A stretch of 64,000 bases of DNA from Gymnopus androsaceus JB14 (Eukaryota > Basidiomycota > Agaricomycetes > Agaricales > Omphalotaceae): assembly GCA_009733575.1 (NCBI GenBank), contig ML769543.1, positions 1-64,000 on the forward strand. The letters are read 5' to 3'. Below are positions 10,441 to 20,500 of this stretch, piece after piece. The notes under the pieces were generated by a model, which was not told the origin of the DNA, searched no databases, and was given only the letters and a program-made list of their open reading frames with translations. The first letter of the stretch is position 1. Every line of letters begins with the position of its first letter. The position numbers were made by a program, and so were the translations under genes.

Positions 10441-10565
10441 GCGTACTCTTGAGCTTTTGGTAGCGTACTCTTGAGCTCCAGTGACGTACTCTTGAGCTCC
10501 TGTGGCATACTCTTGAGCTCCAGTGGTGTACTCTTGAGCTCCTGTGGCATACTCTTGAGCTTCTC
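10441..10565 (+). repeat. 21-22 bp minisatellite, 6 units
   Basis: Units GTACTCTTGAGCTCC(A/T)GTGG are repeated about six times with few changes. The repeat opens a spurious serine-rich frame on the plus strand and an HRSSRV-type frame on the minus strand. Confidence 0.85.
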
Positions 10566-10984
10566 TGATCTACATCTGAGAGAATTTCAGGCAAGAGCGT
10601 GGGAATGTGCAGGAAAAGAAACTCAAAACTCATATGAACAACTTGAAGACAAAGCAATGGTGGTAAAAAGACAGTAGTAGATGATGAAGTCAGTGACACG
10701 TTCACGGGTCCAAGAAGTACATAATCCTGGGGTCAGTGAATGTCAACAGGTCTCAACCAATGCTCAGTTGGTGTCAACCAGACTCACAGGGTCTCACAGG
10801 GTCTCACAGGATCAGTAGCTTCTCCAAGTACTTTCACAACTCACGTTCAACAAGAAATAAGTTGATTGACTAGAATATTTGACCCTTTGAGTACAATATC
10901 GCTACACAAACCATGGAGTACCCAAAGTACAATGTAAGCTTATCCAGGCCCCCAGAAACTCCCCCTACCCTTGTCCAGCCAAGT

Positions 10985-11650
10985 GGCCTCAAGTACGCTA
11001 TGATTTTGGTCTCAAATACGCTATTTCGGACAGGGACGGTCACGTGAATTCGAAAAAAATCGCTATAATTCCAAAAATAATTCCAAGCAAGCTTAGTAGC
11101 TTCTACATACTTTCAAGAGGCCGGAACACGTTTTTCAGTGACCTTCGTTGTCGGTATTTTGATTGTGACTGCAGGAAATGCTTTGAGAGCCTTTTTTCGC
11201 GTCCTGCTTCTGGAATGCCTGCCATCGTTTCCTTGACCGCTTGTTCAACTTCATCTGACCATGCGAACCCGAGAGCGCATCCATCCCAAGATGATACAAA
11301 ACATTTGCAATGGGTGCATGGGTGTGGAGATGATACATTTGGACCACACATGAAAAGAGAGGGAGCGTGCTATCATTATCGCTTTCCACATCCGAATCAG
11401 AGCTAGACTCGCTCATTTCATTGACAGTCTATAATTGTAGATCAATTGAGAATCCTGAGGCTTCCTGCTTCCTGCTTCTTCGACCGAATACGGCCAAAAT
11501 ACGTTAAGTTTTCGGCTCGGCGCTCGCGCGCCCACCTGGAGTACGCTATATCGGGACAGGGAAGCACTATTTTTGGCCTAAAATACGCTATAAAAGGACA
11601 GGAAAATCGCCAAAACCGCGACCTAAAATACGCTATTCCGGACAAAGGTT
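10985..11650 (+). repeat. Dispersed AATACGCTAT...GGACAGG motif, five copies
   Basis: Variants of CTCAAATACGCTATTTCGG followed by ACAGGG occur near 10990, 11012, 11535, 11577 and 11620, all in the same orientation. They fall in two clusters about 500 bp apart that bracket the weak minus-strand frames at 11103-11416. Confidence 0.65.
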
Positions 11651-12493
11651 GGCGGTAGTTTCTGGGGCCTGCTTATCCAGTACCTTTTTACGATGAAAAA
11701 TACCGTCATATATTTGGGCTGCATCTCCCTCAGTTGTGAATCAATCCGACCAAGATTATTGGAGTCAGTCGTCGTGTACTGCAATGATATTGCAGAGGAT
11801 CAGATTATTGCAACCATATTTTGCCTTCTCGAGCATTCTCGTCAGCGCTCGAGCCTGATATGCACCTCGAGAAAAGCCTAAACAGTGTTCAGCCTGATAA
11901 AACTGTTGCCGATTGAAAGAGTTATAGTTCAGCGCCTATTAACTTGGTTCTTTTGACTCTCGCCTAACTCTCACTAGTTTTCAACATTTACTTTATCATC
12001 CGATTCTGCAGTTAGCTCAACGACTTCCAGAATGGTTCAGCATAGGTCCTAATAAGCCAGTTGTTCATCGTCCGCTTAGCATTGGTTTCCTAGGTTTCCA
12101 ACTTGATTTGAATCATGGCGATGAGATGATCATGTAACGTGAATGTTTCTTCATCTTTCGAAGACACTTGAAACTGGTTACTGCGGCCACAGAATAACGA
12201 ACGAGCTCACTGATTGACGCGCCACCGGTCTTCCGACTCCGAGCGTCTTCATTGTTCTTTCATGCATGATGTACTTACTTGTAGGAGTACCGCCCAAAGC
12301 TGCTTCATCTAATCTAATACTCAGCTCTCAACGGCCGCTCGAAGTGCTCATTCTTCCCCGTGCAGAACGCCACCCAAGTCCTCAGCTCTAATTTCCTCGC
12401 CCCCATTCATCTCAGCTTCGTAATCCCGGCTCAAATCCCTCTATTCTGATTTTTCCGGTCAGAAACACTCGAATCCCGCGTCCTACCAGGAAA

Positions 12494-13143
12494 ATGTCGA
12501 TTGGTGGAGGGTACCGTTGGAAAAATACGTTGGAGAGGGCTTTCGAAATACAAGGGCAAGGTTCGGGTTCGAGCAGACTGGTGCTTAAAGCCGGGAAAGG
12601 ACTGGTCGATGATTTCAGAGTAGGAGTAGGAAAACCTATTGCACTTGATACAGTTATTGTGAGTGGCTAACTAGCGTATAAGATACATTACTGATTGCGG
12701 AGCGTCCTAGTATCAAATCCACCGCCAGCTCTCCTACCGCTACAAACATTCCTCTCATTGGTCACATCGCTCTACGCTTCTTCCAACTACCGGGCCTTAT
12801 GATCTGTTTAGAACAACACGTACGCCTACGTAGCAAGGTTTGCCCCCCGCTCTTCGGTGGCTGACGCCATCACGGTTCGTTTTTGGGACCGTGCAAATGG
12901 CTATATTCAACTTAAACGAGAACATCGACAATGAGCTCTAAGAGCCGCTTACAACGCTGACGTCCTTTCTTGTTGGTGTCATCATCAACTTGTCGCTGAG
13001 CAAAAACTTACTCCTGAAGAAATAGCTTTCGTTGGAAACAATTACGCATATGCGATTAACCGACACTTCTACAAAGGCAATATGCATCAAGTTGTTCTTG
13101 CTGTACCTCCCAATGCGAAGCTATGCAACCTAACCCATCCTTA
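12494..13143 (+). pseudogene. Small multi-exon gene, probably damaged; family not recognised
   Basis: ATG 12494 opens MSIGGGYRWKNTLERAFEIQ and continues to GVGKPIALDTVI before a GTGAGT donor. Later exon-like stretches read TRFAPRSSVADAITVRFWDR and AYNADVLSCWCHHQLVAEQK, then LTPEEIAFVGNNYAYAINRH and VVLAVPPNAKLCNLTHP before a TAG at about 13143. Codon use and residue mix look coding, and the exons are too short to stand out as long frames. The junction near 12930-12950 needs a frame change (stops TGA/TAA, no GT-AG pair), so the gene is either broken or carries a sequence error. Confidence 0.45.
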
Positions 13144-13518
13144 GTAGTGTAGATTCTCCTACATATCACTGCACCTCATGTATTCGATGAGCATCATCAT
13201 CATCTGCATCATCTTTTGTTTCGTCCAATCTGCCAACACCTTTTCCTTGTTCAATTTGAAGGTACAATCGACGCGCGATGTTGACGGTATATTGATACTG
13301 CTTTGGAGCTGCCGCTTAGGACTACTTACATCTCAAAATTCATCTTATGCGATTTGATTCAAATTCATTCTCATTCTACTCGAGGATAGGTTGGGGATGT
13401 GGAAGATCAAGATCTGTTGATTCATTACAGATGGTATAAATTACGCACCATTGCCCTACTTTCATCAGTTCTCCCCTCCCATTTTATTCTCCACTTGAGC
13501 TTTCGTTTGTTCTCTACG

Positions 13519-15043
13519 ATGACCCCAGAAGAACAGAGCGCACTTAGAGAAATTGGTCTAACCATCCATGAGAATCTCTTGGTTGCTATTTTTATGTCCT
13601 TTTTCTATGGTATGCGTTGAATTTACCCCTCTCAAGGAGCTCACTGCAGCTAACTGCCCTTCCAGGAATGTATCTTTTGATATTTCCTATTGCTGTTACC
13701 ACCTTGCTGTAGGTAATGTTTCTCTCAAGTTGTAACACAAAGACTCATCATGTTTGCGATGGCACTGTAGTCGTAATGGCATCCTTAAAGGTGTCAATAA
13801 CAGAGCCAGCCTTTCCATGTTCATTCTTACACTGCTTACATTTCTGAGCACTACCTTATTCTGGACAATGTATATTGCTGTGAGCTTGATCTCGCTTTAT
13901 CTACCGACTGGAAACTCATATTCAAATTAATCTGGTAGGAATATACTGCCACCGTCAGACTCAACCTCTACTCAAACTTTGATGTCTCTATTGTGGATCG
14001 AGCGGCAGTAGCTAGTAGACAAGCAATCCGATTTGCCATGGTGATTCTGTGGCCCCAACTCATTAATGTTAGTGTCGTTGGATTTTATTGCTGGCGCTTG
14101 AAACTTACATTGAAATAGTTTATGGTCGGAGATGCAATCGTCGTAAGTCTGGACGAGATTGGCAATAGTATTTTTGTACTTGTGCTGATAATACGGTCCA
14201 CTAGGTTTGGCGAGTTTGGGTACTGTATAGTGAGAGGAAGTATGTTCGGATTTCGCTGGTCGTGCTATGGGTCTTAACTTGTTGTAAGTGCTTATCAAGT
14301 ATCAAGATACGGTTTCTCCTCTGATCTTACTACTCTAATGTAGTATCATACACTGCCTACACAGGATGGCGACAGCATTTGATGATCATAAACGGAACCG
14401 GTGCTTTTGACACAATCGCTGAGAACCTTCAAGTCATCTGCTTCTCGATGTCCTGCGGAACAAACATTATTGGTACCTGTCTTATTGGATTAAAGGCTTG
14501 GTGCTCAAGTTTTTCCCGTCTCATTTGAATATTCTTCTGACCTTTTACCTAAGGGAATTTCGCCGGTACATCCGAATGAATACTGGTGGAAAAGGAAAAT
14601 CCACTGTTATTCAGAGATGTCTGGATCTCATGACAGAAACCGGGATATTGTATTGCATATTGCAGGTCCGCATTTATTGCCAGGAAGAATATTATATGGC
14701 TGACTTTGTAATTCCGTAGTTCACCTTCCTCATGCTCAACTCTATTCAAAGTAGCAATAACGAGCCATCAGGGGGAGCAATGGACATTGCAACCCACCTC
14801 ATGATTGAGGCAGCAATTGTTATTGGTGCAATTTATCCCATCCTCACAGTCATTTTGGTGTCGCAGTCACGATCCATAGCAGCTACACCTCATGCACGAG
14901 AGCCTGGATCCACAGGAAGCTCGGCAAATGATCCCAGCATACAATTTGGGACAAACAGTATTACAACGGTAGATTTTCGTACCAATGATTCTTATTCCGG
15001 TACAAATTTATTTCATATGAGTGTGAATTCTTCGAAGGTTTGA
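13519..15043 (+). CDS. Orphan fungal seven-transmembrane protein
   Basis: Nine short exons with consistent phases give one open protein starting MTPEEQSALREIGLTIHENL. Seven hydrophobic spans follow in order: MSFFYGMYLLIFPIAV; SMFILTLLTFLSTTLFW; AIRFAMVILWPQLINF running into MVGDAIVVWRVWVL; VRISLVVLWVLTC; NLQVICFSMSCGTNIIG; GILYCILQFTFLML; and MIEAAIVIGAIYPILTVILV. The hydrophilic tail (IAATPHAREPGSTGSS to SSKV) is presumably cytoplasmic. The DAIVVWRVWVL motif is common in Agaricomycete orphan 7-TM proteins, which resemble receptors but have no assigned ligand. Introns run GTATGC..CCAG, GTAGGT..GTAG, GTGAGC..GTAG, GTTAGT..ATAG, GTAAGT..CTAG and so on. I see no frame break; the gene looks intact. 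The receptor role is inference. Confidence 0.75.
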
Positions 15044-15254
15044 TCTGGACCACTATGCATACTATTTATCATGTGCAATCATTTTCAAGTGCAACAATCA
15101 CCCTTTCTTTTATCTACTTACTTATTTAAAAAGACTTCAAAACAACTTCAAAAGAATGGGAATGAAGTTTGATAGATATTCAAAGTACGTACTTGCATTT
15201 GACTAGGCCTCAAATCATAATGTTCAAGAGGCCCATCATATGCGCCAATTCTAC

Positions 15255-15720
15255 TGAGTGACCTGGCACGGGGTAGCTTTATTATTTGCACCGATGGCTT
15301 CTAGCTTTTTCACTACATCCAAAATCTTGGGGAAGTTCTCGTCCTGAAATCTGAAAACAAAAATTTAATGGGAAGCCCTCAGTAGAAAGGCATAACGACA
15401 CGACATACTTGGGCATATCTTTTCTGCAATCTCCTTCCTCGAAATCAGCTGCAGACGTCTAGCCGGAGCACATCGGTAAATATAATATCTCTCATGTTGT
15501 AGCAGAACGCCGACTCTGGTGATGCCATGCTCTCGGGCTGTTTTGAGGACCGCGATCTTCTCATCTTCAATATCAAGTGCAAAGGGAGAATACTCAACCT
15601 GGATGGCAGCAATATTGCGTATGGCATGGGCATGACGAATATCGGTAGAAGTACATTTGGAGAGGCCAAGGTATTCGGGTCTTGAGAATCCCGTTAGAGG
15701 AATTGGATTCAGCCTCAAAA
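15255..15720 (-). pseudogene. Aldo-keto reductase relic (C-terminal half)
   Basis: The minus strand encodes EYLGLSKCTSTDIRHAHAIR and AAIQVEYSPFALDIEDEKIA, then LKTAREHGIT. After an intron-like gap come SAADFEEGDCRKDMPKY and QDENFPKILDVVKKLEAIG, ending CQVTQ before a stop. These match the order of an AKR13/pyridoxal-reductase-like aldo-keto reductase (NADPH-dependent carbonyl reduction in the cytosol). The N-terminal half with the catalytic Asp-Tyr-Lys-His residues is absent. The usual YSPLGRG block after the TARE-G motif is replaced by a GTCGGC...GCTAG segment. The C-terminal half after QVTQ is also missing. This is a truncated, inactive copy. Confidence 0.75.
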
Positions 15721-16683
15721 TATCATACTCTCAATAATTATTCATACCGTACTTCCGGATATTTTATACTCTGTTGGAAAGATCTGGAAAACTCTGTACA
15801 TGCCAACATTATACATGTAAAATCGAAATAAACATGGCCTCAGCCGTCAGTCATGGTGACAACCACTTCCAATTGAATTTGTTCTACCTGTCGGGGATGC
15901 TGGCCCCTGGGTTCAATTCCGGTTGTGCATATAGTACTTGCCCAGCTGTTAAAAGAGTGTGCGCATCCACTCACAAGATTTCTTGAATATAGATCTCATT
16001 TAGGGCTAATTTAAATTATAACAATTCAAACGTTCAGTATTCACAAGAGCATTCGCGAGCAAGGAATTTGGAAGCTCTTCATGTGAAGCTGATTCGGATT
16101 CATTGAGGATTTTATTGCATCCTAAGCTTATACCATAAAACTTGAATGCGTTTCAGTTCAAAGACCTTAGCCCGGTAATCCCAGAAATGTTTCCTGCGGT
16201 TGGTATGTACAACTTTGACCGGCCACGTGCTACGAGGCACTTTACTCTATATCAATACTCATCAGCTCTACCAGACTCTACGCGTACGTTCGATTCGGAT
16301 ATCCCTGGGCATGTTGATATACATGAAGCGTAAAATCCTAGAAACAATGATAACTGGGTAACCAGGTATGCATGGTTTGAGAGGATAAACGTCAACCTCA
16401 AGTTAACTTTCCCTTATGTTACTAGCCAGGGCGCGGTTGCATCTCTACCCAAATCCATATTTAACCCAAAGAAAGGATGTCTGATGTATCTTCCGTCTAG
16501 AGGTTTGAGATGACCTTTTTTCTCGTTTTGGGTGTAAATTCGTGATGTTAGGATACTATTGGTGGTTTGTTGTTTTCTGTTGCTTTTTTTTTGCCTATCT
16601 TGAGCGCACCAACTGACAATTATTGGTCAAAACGGCAATGATTGGGACCCCTGCACTCGAATGATCAGCCCGATGAATGAGAC

Positions 16684-17382
16684 TCAGAGCTCAGCCAGGA
16701 ACGTACTGATACTATCCTTGAGATCAATAATCTCCTTCTCTGAGCTCTCGAGCAATGCTGAGCCAAACGTGGGTATTTCCGTACAAAGCCTGTCGACAGC
16801 GAGCACGTTGACCATTATAATACCTACGAGCTCTCGATAAGTGTACTTACCAAATTGCGTGAAGTATATCCTTGAGCTCGGGCATCTTGCTCCGTTCTTC
16901 GATAAATCGCTTCACGGTCTCAAAGTTACCAGGGTCTCCGTGAGAGAACCCTTGCGAGTCGTGCAAAATCAAACGAGGATGCTTCTGCGATATGACTTCA
17001 TCGTTGATGTTGGAGACACCAGGTGTACGCCCATGCTGTACGACCTGGCCAGGGGAAAATGAGATCGCGCTCGAACAAAACTGTAACGCTCACTGTGAAA
17101 CCAGTACCGAAGACGGCATTAATTGAGTGAGACTTTCCAACGCCGCTCTGAGGTTGGTGTGAGGAAAATAGAACATGAAAAGACGTAGTGTGCCTCGTAC
17201 CCTTTCCAGTACAAGAATGCGGAATCTTTCGACGTGTAGATTGTAAGCAATGAGTCGAAGTGAATTCAATAGGGTGATGCTCACCCGGGGCAGCTTTGGA
17301 GGATGCCATCCACGGTGGACTCGAACTCTTCGTCGAAAGTGAAATTCTCCGGCTGCTCCTCCATCGCGATGGAATGTGACAT
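16684..17382 (-). CDS. AIG1-like GTP-binding protein, truncated after G3
   Basis: ATG at 17382 opens MSHSIAMEEQPENFTFDEEF. Spliced exons continue with RFRILVLERSGVGKSHSINA (G1/Walker A), VQHGRTPGVSNINDE (switch region), RLILHDSQGFSHGDPGNF (G3, DxxG) and RFIEERSKMPELKDILHAIW. The last exon ends LCTEIPTFGSALLESSEKEI...FLAEL and a stop at 16684. This is the G-domain layout of the expanded Agaricomycete family of AIG1/50S-GTPase-like proteins. Two anomalies stand out. The first P-loop glycine is replaced (ERSGVGKS, not GKSGVGKS), and the protein stops before the G4 (TKxD) and G5 motifs that confer guanine specificity. It is divergently transcribed from the GTPase gene at 17556 with 173 bp between the starts. 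It may be a decoy or decaying paralogue. Confidence 0.7.
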
Positions 17383-17555
17383 GATGATGGTGAGGAAGTG
17401 AAAGACAGGGGGGATAGGCTGTGCGCCGGTTGCAGATCATCATTGTCGTACTCAAAACCGATCAGGTAGCCAGGGCATCGATTCAGATCGGCGCACGTTC
17501 TTTCCGTAGAGTCGCATTGGCTCGAGCGTGACGACGTCTCTTCAGCCTCACCACT
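17383..17555. promoter_or_regulatory. Bidirectional promoter between two divergent GTPase genes
   Basis: Only 173 bp separate the two ATGs, so both transcripts must start within or near this interval. No clear TATA box is visible. The call rests on gene arrangement. Confidence 0.5.
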
Positions 17556-20500
17556 ATGGATATTTTACCCGAACAGCTCAGAGAACAATGCCCTGTCTTT
17601 CGTGTTTTAATCATCGGACGACGAAACGCTGGGAAGACGACAATCCTGAAGAAAATGGCCGGAATCGAAACTACAGAAGAGCCACAAATACGAGACACAA
17701 ATGGGGTCTTGGTCGAAGTGAGTCTTAATCCGCATCGAAAGGAAGCAGTGGTTGAGGCAGTAATGTCAGGGTAATGTCGATATTCTCATATCGGGGCTCG
17801 CGGTATGTTTAGTTCTCCATCTTCAATCCCAAGTCTTGTTGACCATCTGCCAGCGCGGAATGAGCATGATCGACTACGAGATCACGTTCCCAAGCAACCC
17901 ATCCTTCGTCTTTCATGACTCTCGCGGGGTCGAGTCGGGCCCTGACTCTGATTTGGGAGAATCGACTGTCCACCGTATCTGGTCATTTATCGAGAATCGG
18001 AGAGAGCGGCCAAAACTCAAGGATCAAGTACACGCAATTTGGTATGTGGAATAGTCGGAAGTTCGTGTTGGTCTAAAGCGATGGTTTCTATATGTTCATA
18101 GGTTCTGCATGCCAATGGACAACGTGAGGGTGCCCAGTAATTCATTTGAGTTGGCCTTCTTCGAAAAAGGCAATGGCGGAGGTACGTGCTGCCTATACTT
18201 TATATGTCATCCGAAAAAGTAACAATGAGTGTCCTACTAATTATAATTTCTTCGCAGTCCCGGTGATTGCAGTATTGACAAAATATGAAGCTTTTGTTAA
18301 ACGTGTCAAGGATAAGTTGGGACGAGAGCCAAGGAAAAGAGAGCTAATGATCTATGCAGAGAGGGATATTATGAACCCAATGAGAACAACTGTGCATCCA
18401 CCCGCGGGCTATGTACAGACACATCGTAAACATTTTCATCTTTGAAATATAATGTACACTGATCAGGAATGATGGCTTTGTATTTAGATCATGGGGATGG
18501 GTGTGCCTTGCTCTCGGAAAAAACACATAGGGAAATAAAGGATGATACTCTTGCTACTATCTTTGCTATGGCCCAGCAGGCATCCAAGAAAATGCTTTGT
18601 GGGATGGTATTTCTAAAAGCACTCAAGTGAGTGGTTGTATTGTTATATTTTTGGAAAATGGCAAAGACTAATATGTTTGCCCATTACACAAAGCAACAAA
18701 GCAATTGGGCGATTCACACAAATACTTGAGTCTAAGGGCTCTTCAGAGGGTCTAGCTAAACAACTGACCATGAATGCATTGAGCATGATGCCCTTCTGGA
18801 GATGGGTGAGTTCTTGCATTAACAATAGAATGATAACTAATTGTTTGCATTTATGTAGGGCTTGGTATGTTTAGTCTCTGTCTTAAATTGAGCCTAAGAA
18901 CTACCCAGCTGACATTGCCCTTGATGTCTCTGTCTTTGTAGCGTGTAAGTATGCTTCAATCTATGAAGCCTCTGAACCACCCAGCTAACCTTGCCCTTGA
19001 TGTCTTTGTCTTTATAGTATGTAAGTATGCTTCAAGCCATGAAGCCTCTGAGCCACCCAACTAACCTTGCCCTTGATGTCTCTGTCTTTGTAGGTTGTAA
19101 GTATGTTTCAATCTATGAAGTCTCTGAGCCACCCAGCTAACCTTGCCCTTGATGTCTCTGTCTTTGTAGGTTGTAAGTATGCTTCCAGCTATGAAGCCTC
19201 TGAGCCATCCAGCTAACCTTGCCCTTGATGTCTCTGTCTTTGTAGCAAGTAAGTATGCTTCAAGCTATGAACCCTCTGAGTTACCCAGCTAACACTGCCC
19301 TTGATGTCTCTGTCTTTGTAGGGTGTAAGTATGCTCCAAGCTATGAAGCCTCTGAGCCACCCAGCTAACATTGCCCTTGATGTCTCTGTCTTTATAGCAT
19401 GTAAGTATGTTCAAGCCATGCAGCCTCTGAGCCACCCAGCTAACCTTGCCCTTGATGTCTCTGTCTTTTTAGGTTGTAAGTATACTTCAAGCTATGAAGC
19501 CTCTGGGCCTCCCAGCTAACATTGCCCTTGATGTCTCTGTCTTTGTAGGGTGTAAGTATGCTTCAAGCTATGCAGCCTCTGAGTCACCCAGCTAACATTG
19601 CCCTTGATTTCTCTGTCTTTGTAGGTTGTAAGTATGCTTCCAGCTATGAAGCCTCTGAGCCACCCAGCTAACCTTGTCATTGATGTCTCTGTCTTTATAG
19701 TATGTAAGTATACTTTGAGCTATGAAGCCTCTGAGCCACCCAGCTAACCTTGCCCTTGATTTTTCTGTCTTTGTAGTATGTAAGTATGTTTCAAGCTATG
19801 AAGCCTCTGAGTCACCCAGCTAACATTTCCCTTGATGTCTCTGTCTTTGTAGGTTGTAAGTATGCTTCAAAGTTCAAGCTATGAAGCCCCCGAGCCACCC
19901 AGCTAACCTTACCTTTGATGTCTCTGTCTTTGTAGAATGTAAGTATGCTTCAAGCTATTAAGCCTCTGAGCCATCCAGCTTACCTTGCCCTTGATGTCTC
20001 TGTCTTTGTAGGTTGTAAGTATGCTTCAATCTATGAAGCCTCTGAGCCACTCAATCAACCTTGCCCTTGATATCTCTGTCTTTGTAGATTGTAAGTATGC
20101 TAAGCTATGAAGCCTCTGAGCCACCCAGCTAACCTTTCCCTTGATTTCTCTGTCATTGTAGGTTGTGAGTATGCTTCCAGCTATGAAGCCTCTGAGCCAC
20201 CCAATTAACCTTGCCCTTGATGTCTCTGTCTTTGTAGGATGTGAGTATTCTTCAAGCAATGAAGCCTCTGAGTAACCCAATTAACCTTGCCCTTGATGTC
20301 TCTGTCTTTATAGAATGTAAGTATGCTTCATGCTACTATGAAGCTTCTGAGCCACCCCGCTAACCTTGCCCTTGATGTCTCTGTCTTTATAGTATGTAAG
20401 TATGCTTCAAGCTATAAAACCTCTAAGCCACCCAGCTAACATTGCCCTTGATGTCTCTGTCTTTGTAGCATGTAAGTATGCTTCAAGCTATGAAGCCTCT

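Larger units (their letters stand above)
9590..12490. other. Region without a supported gene
   Basis: Apart from the repeats listed separately, I see no coherent multi-exon gene. A minus-strand frame at 11135-11416 starts MSESSSDSDVESDNDST, and an overlapping one at 11103-11351 contains WSDEVEQAVKETMAGIPEAG. These could be remnants of one gene, but no consistent splice model joins them. Confidence 0.4.

Noticed and set aside
10331..10705. Frame with RSSRVHHWSSRVCHRSSRV repeats
   Set aside because: It is a translation of the 21 bp minisatellite, with no other support.
15895..15925. tRNA B-box-like GGGTTCAATTCC
   Set aside because: The T-stem does not pair and no acceptor stem or anticodon arm is present.
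20026..20280. Open frame on the minus strand within the array
   Set aside because: It is a by-product of the repeat; the plus strand carries consistent splice signals throughout.
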